From positions 209,642,093-209,706,092 of the forward strand of contig OX352773.1 of assembly GCA_947095535.1 (NCBI GenBank): a DNA stretch of 64,000 nucleotides, given 5' to 3'. Source of the stretch: Poecilobothrus nobilitatus. Lineage: Eukaryota > Arthropoda > Insecta > Diptera > Dolichopodidae. The notes under the pieces were generated by a model. It saw only the letters and a list, made by a program, of their open reading frames with translations. It was not told the DNA's origin and did not search any database. Below, piece after piece: positions 61,721 to 64,000 of the stretch (its first letter is position 1; the number at the start of each line of letters is the position of its first letter). The position numbers were made by a program, and so were the translations under genes.

Positions 61721-64000
61721 TTTTTTTTTAAATTTTGGTTATTTTTCTGTTTCTCCCTCTTTTCATATTGAATGAAAAAGTGAATGAATTTATTTTTTTT
61801 TTATTAATGGTCATTAGATTTTTACTTTTTTTACTTTTATATTTTTTTTTACTTAAAATTTTTTTTCTTTTGATTATTAAGAATCCGTTTCTTAAATTTA
61901 TTTCTTAAGATTTTTTAGGGCCTTTGAATATTATCGACTCCTTAGGAGAATCTTAAACAACAACAAAAAAACACAAAATACAAAGAAAGGACTTCGAAAA
62001 AGTCAATACTATTGATAATGTTGTATGCTGAAAGAACAAAATTAATTTCTCATTTTTTCATAGATGCCCTTGTATTAATTCGTATATTTAGATTTAAGAG
62101 GAAAATCATAGATTAATATTATAGACGTGGGTAAAAATAAATTGAATAAATAGGTTTTCTAATTTGGTAGATTAAGTTAAACATAAAATAATGTTTTGTA
62201 TAAAGTAAAGGGCGAGTTCGAATTAAAAAATTAACCAATTTCTGAAAACCCTTCTCTGTATAAGTTATTTTAGTTAAAATTTTAAGAATTAAGACACAAA
62301 AATTACAATTAGTATAATCTAGATATATATATATATATATATATTGGAGTCATTTTGGGAAGAGAAGAAGCAAACAGAGCTAATGTCGAGATAAAAAATA
62401 CGTCAATATATTAATGTATTTTTTTTAAAATAAACTTTATTCAAAAAAAAATTTTAAATCACCGTGTACCCTAACTACTATGCAAGCACTAACTTGCTGA
62501 GCTCATTTGGAAATAAAGTTTCATACCTTTAATTTGAGGCTTTTCTAGGTTTCATATCTTCTGAATAGCGGTTTTAATCCTCTTTAATTATGGCTTAAAA
62601 CCGCTATTCAGAAGATGTTGTTGTCTTTCTAAATGTTTAAACGACTAATTAAATTCCATTCCTTATTTGACGTAGTCATTGTCAAATAAGAACCTGATAG
62701 GCCTTTATTTATAACTTACTATAAGGTATCTTTCAGGAAAGTCAAAAGTAAATCAGATATGACCCCCTTTACGGGACTTTAGTCATTATTACTTATAAGG
62801 AAAAACAAAACAATAATTAATCAAAATTTCAGAATAGGTTACAACAACTTTAATATCTTCATAGTGCTCAATTTTTTCTCATGTTTTCATTTAATTTTTC
62901 TAATTGCTATTTTTTATTCATAAAAAAAATTTTCTTCTCTCTTTTACTTTTTATTACCATTATATCTTTTTTGGTTTTTTTTTTAAAGTCTGAACTATGA
63001 TCCAATTTTCTTGAAATTTACAACTCGATATGAACAAAAAAGATTTTATTATATATAATAAGAAAATGGCTCGAAAACAATCAATAAATTGAAGTATTTT
63101 TCTAGGATTTTGAAATATAGAAAATTATATCACAATAAATATATATAATTCATAAGTAAAAGGAAAATAACTAAAAAACTGACAATAAAGAGAGGGACGG
63201 AAAATAAAAGAAAAAAAAAATTGAAAATATGATAAAAATTAAACCGATATTTCCACTTTTATCCCATTTTAAACCTAATAAACATTGAAATAAAAACAAT
63301 TGTCCAATTTTTTTGTGTCGTTATTATTGTTGTTGTTTTGTTTTAAAGGATAATTTAAAATCAACAAAACTTTAGCAAATAAATTTAGTATTCTTGTATG
63401 GTATATCATTAAGAAAATTTGTGGTATGATTGAAAACAAAATAAAAGAGAAAAAATCAAAAATAGAAATAAAAAGGATATCACATTTTACCCACCTTATC
63501 ACTTAACCAAAAAAAAAAAAAAGCCAGAGAACCAAAACTCTATTGAAAATTGGAATTTAATACTCTAGATTTTTTTTTTTTATATGAACTAGAAGTACTT
63601 TCACATTAAGTGTAGATTGAGTCATGGAAATCCAAGAGTGTTAATAACTAATAATGGAGCAAAATAGTTGGTCAAAAATTCAATATTTGACTAACGATTA
63701 GTTTTATGAAAAATACTGTAACATTTTATGTGGCAGGAAAAGTAGTGCCTACGAAAAATTAATTAATTATATGTATAACATAACCTAATCGTCTTAATCT
63801 TACCATTCTTCAATTAACATAGTACATAAGTAACAATATAGCTATAAAAATGTATTTTTTTAGATAAGAGGGAGATTGTTTATTACAGTACAGTTGGTTG
63901 AAGCTTCATATATTCATTTCTTCCATGTATTCATGTATTGATGTTCCATTTTCCATATATTCATTCCATTTATACTACATACGTGTTTTCGATTATTTAT
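61721..64000. other. AT-rich DNA with a perfect hairpin, no supported gene
   Basis: Contains a TA tract at 62325-62343 and the 22-bp hairpin at 62556-62616. No gene was recognised up to the window edge. Confidence 0.5.
62556..62616. repeat. Perfect 22-bp inverted repeat (hairpin)
   Basis: The left arm 62556-62577 (ATCTTCTGAATAGCGG plus TTTTAA) and right arm 62595-62616 are exact reverse complements around a 17-base loop. The arms are much less AT-rich than the flanks. The size is close to that of a microRNA precursor stem, though a typical precursor has a longer, bulged stem. A small inverted insertion is an alternative. Confidence 0.85.

Overview
The window looks like nuclear DNA from an insect, most likely a dipteran. 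It is very AT-rich, full of poly-A/poly-T runs and short microsatellites. It holds one recognisable protein-coding locus with an intron, several tRNA-derived SINEs, and many copies of repeats built around GTCC/GTCT tetranucleotides, as in the mini-me/DINE-1 (Helentron-associated) elements known from flies. There are no bacterial features: no operons, no Shine-Dalgarno sites, no rRNA and no CRISPR array. Nearly all open frames longer than 60 codons are chance frames in AT-rich DNA or frames running through repeats.

The only confident gene is the 3' part of a CCDC174 orthologue at 35792-37053 on the + strand. It has two exons separated by a 123-bp intron, followed by a short 3' UTR with AATAAA signals. 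The N-terminal exons were not found and must lie upstream, either unrecognised in this window or outside it.

The rest is repeat-rich intergenic or intronic DNA. I separate these groups. (1) SINE-1, a tRNA-derived family with five copies, three of them flanked by perfect 10-12 bp target-site duplications. (2) SINE-2, one copy with a Val-tRNA-like head and one headless copy. (3) Three subfamilies of Helentron/mini-me-like non-autonomous elements sharing one plan: a 5' palindrome, a GTCY tract, an internal body, a short hairpin and a CTTGTT- or CTCGTTT-type end. Subfamily alpha (27.3, 42.6, 48.1, 56.8 kb) carries a minisatellite of about 142-146 bp. Subfamily beta (24.8, 30.2, 60.1 kb) is about 1.6 kb with one miniature derivative. 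Subfamily gamma is at 12.8, 16.8, 20.0, 26.7, 51.2 and 51.9 kb. (4) A patchwork at 32.1-34.4 kb with a dense palindrome cluster, a decayed minus-strand coding remnant with paired CxxC motifs, a CpG-rich patch, a tandem duplication of about 417 bp carrying tRNA-like promoters, and a separate tRNA-like element. (5) Three inverted repeats: perfect 21-bp and 22-bp hairpins, and a foldback-like array at 58.0-58.5 kb whose arms are themselves tandem repeats.

All repeat boundaries and family assignments come from reading and comparing copies within this window by eye. No database search was possible.
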